Source: a virus. Taken from it: DNA of 64,000 bases. The DNA lies in the IMG/VR virus record IMGVR_UViG_3300042895_001344, positions 1 to 64,000 of that record; one strand, 5' to 3'. Positions 63,081-64,000 of the stretch are shown here, piece by piece. The notes beneath the pieces are model-generated. The model saw only the letters and a program-made list of their open reading frames with translations. It did no database searches and was not told the origin of the DNA. The number at the start of each line of letters is the position of its first letter. The stretch's first letter is position 1. A program made the position numbers and the translations under genes.

Positions 63081-64000
63081 TTAAAAACCACCTAAATCCA
63101 ATACAATATTATTTTGTTCTTGTGTTATTACGTTTTGTCCTCCCATTGATATTGAAGCAGAGATAATTTGTGATTGAATTTGAGCTTGCATCATTGCCAT
63201 TGCACCTGATATAATAAGTGATTCTCTTAATGGATCAGTTGATGTTAATGTTGTTGTTCCACGTACTGTTAAATCTCCATCAATAATAACTGAACCTGTT
63301 GTACGTAATGAACCTGTAAAATCATGTTTATCATCTAATGTATCACCGAACTTTGTTGACCCTGATTGATAAAGTATTGAAGATGTTACATAATCAATAC
63401 GTAATTCTTTTGCTGTGATTGTACCATCAATTACTACATCTGTATTAACTTTTAATTTTCCATCAGCTAATGATGCACTTACACTACCACTAACAATTCT
63501 ATCTAAGTTAAGTCCTGTAATTCCTGATGATGGGATATTATATAATCCTGCACCATCACCTGTAAATGAACCGCTAATTGTTCCGTTATTTACAGTTAAA
63601 TCACCTGTGTTAATTTCTAAATCACTATTTGTTAAATCAACAAGACCATTGAAAACATGTAAATTAGATCCACTTGTTAAATACAATGATGAACTGTCGG
63701 TCATTATTGTATTACTATCGGTAATTCCTAATTGAGATGTAATATTTAACGATCCCGTTATTTCTACATCATTTGTTGTCGTCCATGTGCCAGGTGTTGT
63801 TTCGGCAAATAAACTATCTCCGCTAGATCCTGATGTTCCACTTGTTCCCGATGTTCCACTTGTTCCTGATGTACCTGCAGTTCCTGATGAACCTGAAGTT
63901 CCGCTTGTTCCAGCCGAACCCGATGAACCACTAGTACCTGATGAACCATTACCACCGACAGTAGCAATTACTGTACCTGTTTGAGCCTCGTTAAAATATA
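63081..64000 (-). CDS. Collagen-like repeat tail-fibre protein, 5' part outside window
   Basis: The frame is open to the right edge and shows 305 residues before its stop at 63081. It begins inside the sequence with YFNEAQTGTVIATVGGNGSS, the module found in 59371-62982, then a short G-[ST]-[SA] array, then SGS beta modules (VVIDGTITAKELRIDYVTSS; STKFGDTLDDKHDFTGSLRT). The end SLIISGAMAMMQAQIQSQII then GGQNVITQEQNNIVLDLGGF is predicted helical, then hydrophobic. Third member of the fibre family. The start lies outside the window; an internal Met at 63704 is not the start. Confidence 0.8.
   Translation of the reverse strand, partial: YFNEAQTGTVIATVGGNGSSGTSGSSGSAGTSGTSGSSGTAGTSGTSGTSGTSGTSGSSGDSLFAETTPGTWTTTNDVEITGSLNITSQLGITDSNTIMTDSSSLYLTSGSNLHVFNGLVDLTNSDLEINTGDLTVNNGTISGSFTGDGAGLYNIPSSGITGLNLDRIVSGSVSASLADGKLKVNTDVVIDGTITAKELRIDYVTSSILYQSGSTKFGDTLDDKHDFTGSLRTTGSVIIDGDLTVRGTTTLTSTDPLRESLIISGAMAMMQAQIQSQIISASISMGGQNVITQEQNNIVLDLGGF

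Noticed and set aside
63081-63704. Complete 207-residue gene starting at 63704
   Set aside because: The frame continues without a stop to the right edge with fibre modules, so 63704 is an internal Met.

Overview
The window looks like an accessory and host-recognition region of a large, strongly A+T-rich tailed bacteriophage. Evidence: densely packed genes with many 4-base ATGA or 1-base TAATG overlaps, giant low-complexity fibre proteins, tandem adhesin genes with lectin-like and fibrinogen-like domains, a small fibre-linked protein type common in T4-like marine phages, and a very large glycan and surface-modification cluster. No terminase, capsid, polymerase or tRNA gene is visible, so the phage type is inferred. 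Most starts lack a clear Shine-Dalgarno sequence and sit in A-rich leaders, which is typical of phages of Bacteroidota; the host remains a guess.

Layout. (1) 1-22321, minus strand: sugar and surface chemistry. It holds glycosyltransferases (one a GT4/GT-A/FkbM fusion), four tandem SGNH proteins plus two others, five 2-oxoglutarate/Fe(II) oxygenases, three sulfotransferase-like proteins, a four-gene overlapping operon (APS kinase, nucleotidyltransferase, Asp/Asn-hydroxylase-like protein, DUF2061), a NodU/CmcH carbamoyltransferase, and an odd ATP-grasp/Hint-like protein with a cysteine-rich tail. A decayed second copy of the DUF2061 gene lies at about 9740-9951. (2) 22399-30576, plus strand: a nucleotide-sugar island with three SDR epimerases (one fused to an oxygenase), RmlC, a glycosyltransferase, two SGNH proteins and the two halves of a thiamine-diphosphate enzyme separated by about 5.5 kb. 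(3) 30562-43271, minus strand: three radical SAM proteins, an SGNH protein, glycosyltransferases and a set of LamG-like domains fused to, nested in, or next to enzymes. (4) 43296-50161, minus strand: a bank of short adhesin or fibre-tip genes (LamG, fibrinogen-like, glycine-rich) that share a short N-terminal signature. (5) 50165-64000, minus strand: three large collagen-like G-[ST]-[SA] repeat fibre proteins and three Pro/Thr-rich repeat proteins. Several are separated by near-identical hairpin terminators followed by a shared AA[CG]TATTTAT element.

Working together: the enzymes can plausibly build and decorate a glycan (epimerised sugars, sulfate from PAPS, carbamoyl, acyl and methyl groups). 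The acceptor may be the host envelope or the phage's own Pro/Thr/Ser-rich fibres. Prolyl-hydroxylase-type oxygenases next to extreme Pro/Thr repeat proteins make a hydroxyproline-glycoprotein-like virion coat a testable idea. The most distinctive feature is the spread of LamG-like modules through enzymes of this cluster.
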